From: Sulfuricella sp.
GTDB lineage: Bacteria > Pseudomonadota > Gammaproteobacteria > Burkholderiales > Sulfuricellaceae
DNA: 5,962 nt
Direction of reading: 5' to 3'
Assembly (NCBI GenBank): GCA_019911785.1
Contig: JAIOJM010000266.1
Location: 1-5,962, forward strand
Under the pieces are notes generated by a model that saw only the letters and a list, made by a program, of their open reading frames with translations, made no database searches and was not told where the DNA came from. Positions 5,242 to 5,962 of the stretch are shown here, one piece after another. The stretch's first letter is position 1; each line of letters begins with the position of its first letter. Both the position numbers and the translations under genes were made by a program.

Positions 5242-5962
5242 ATGCTAAACATCGAAATAGACGGCAAACAGCTAACGGTCGAACCGGGCAGCACAATCAT
5301 GGATGTGGCCGATGCGGCGGGTATCTATATTCCGCGCTTCTGTTACCACAAGAAGCTTTCCGTCGCCGCAAACTGCCGCATGTGCCTGGTTCAGGTCGAG
5401 AAGGCGCCGAAGCCGATGCCGGCCTGCGCCACGCCGGTGACCGAGGGCATGAAGGTGATGACGCGCTCCGAGACCGCGATCAAGGCGCAGAAGGCGGTGA
5501 TGGAGTTCCTCCTGATCAACCATCCGCTCGATTGCCCGATCTGCGACCAGGGCGGCGAGTGCGAATTGCAGGATCTGGCGGTGGGCTACGGCGCGGGCGC
5601 CTCGCGCTACGCCGAAGAAAAGCGCGTGGTGTTCAACAAGAATATCGGCCCCCTGATTACCACCGACATGACGCGCTGCATCAACTGTACCCGCTGCGTG
5701 CGCTTCGGCCAGGAAATCGGCGGGATGATGGAGATGGGTCAAATCGGCCGCGGCGAGCACGCCGAAATCACCACTTTCATCGAGCGTTCGATCAATTCCG
5801 AACTGTCCGGCAATATCATCGACCTGTGCCCGGTCGGCGCGCTGACCAGCAAGCCGTTCCGCTACAGTGCGCGGGCCTGGGAGCTGACCACGCGCCCCTC
5901 CGTCAGTCCCCACGATGGCCTGGGCGCCAATCTCAGCGTGCAGACCAAGAACAACCGCGTGT
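5242..5962 (+). CDS. nuoG: NADH-quinone oxidoreductase subunit G (NuoG, 75 kDa subunit), N-terminal part, cut by window end
   Basis: NuoG conducts electrons from NuoF towards NuoB through several Fe-S clusters and ends in a molybdopterin-oxidoreductase-like domain. The first 240 codons are visible, open to the window end; the full protein should be about three times longer. Ligands seen are [2Fe-2S] N1b at Cys34, Cys45, Cys48 and Cys62; N5 at His94, Cys98, Cys101 and Cys107 (HPLDCPICDQGGEC); and N4 at Cys146, Cys149, Cys152 and Cys196 (CINCTRC and DLCPVGAL). The next segment, RPSVSPHDGLGANL (218-231), occupies the place of the CxxCxxxC motif of cluster N7 but has no cysteines. The ATG lies 4 bases after the nuoF stop, with only a weak AAGAA before it, so coupling to nuoF is likely. 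Confidence 0.97.
   Translation, partial: MLNIEIDGKQLTVEPGSTIMDVADAAGIYIPRFCYHKKLSVAANCRMCLVQVEKAPKPMPACATPVTEGMKVMTRSETAIKAQKAVMEFLLINHPLDCPICDQGGECELQDLAVGYGAGASRYAEEKRVVFNKNIGPLITTDMTRCINCTRCVRFGQEIGGMMEMGQIGRGEHAEITTFIERSINSELSGNIIDLCPVGALTSKPFRYSARAWELTTRPSVSPHDGLGANLSVQTKNNRV

Overview
The window carries the 3' end of secG, a tRNA-Leu gene, and the first seven genes of a respiratory complex I (NADH:quinone oxidoreductase, type NDH-1) operon in the order nuoA-B-C-D-E-F-G, all on the + strand. The last gene is cut by the window end. The order secG / tRNA-Leu(GAG) / nuoA, separate nuoC and nuoD genes (fused in E. coli), a short 118-residue NuoA and the protein sequences all point to a betaproteobacterium. 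The GC-rich coding sequence and the intergenic repeats would fit an environmental, perhaps Nitrosomonadales-like, member, but I cannot fix the genus by reading.

Layout: 2-235 SecG C-terminus; 253-337 tRNA-Leu with encoded CCA; 347-391 probable intrinsic terminator; 392-521 AT-rich leader with candidate promoter elements; 522-878 nuoA; 879-1078 a 200-base gap holding a GC-rich double palindromic repeat, spanned by a short open frame of doubtful reality; 1079-1555 nuoB; 1562-2149 nuoC; 2142-3401 nuoD (GTG start, 8-base overlap with nuoC); 3402-3495 a gap almost filled by a second, unrelated inverted repeat; 3496-3969 nuoE; 3972-5237 nuoF; 5242-end nuoG (first 240 residues).

The gene products form one enzyme. 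NuoE, F and G are the NADH-oxidising arm (FMN and clusters N1a, N3, N1b, N4, N5). NuoB, C and D form the quinone-reducing connection (cluster N2 and the quinone pocket). NuoA is a small membrane subunit beside the quinone channel. All cluster ligands expected in the visible parts are present, except that the visible part of NuoG has lost the Cys motif of the accessory N7 cluster.

I find no undescribed system: the gene content is a conserved core operon. The point most worth a second look is that otherwise tight gene spacing (-8 to 6 bases) is broken only twice, each time by a different palindromic repeat. The breaks fall at the nuoA|nuoBCD and nuoBCD|nuoEFG borders, which coincide with the membrane, quinone and NADH modules of the enzyme.
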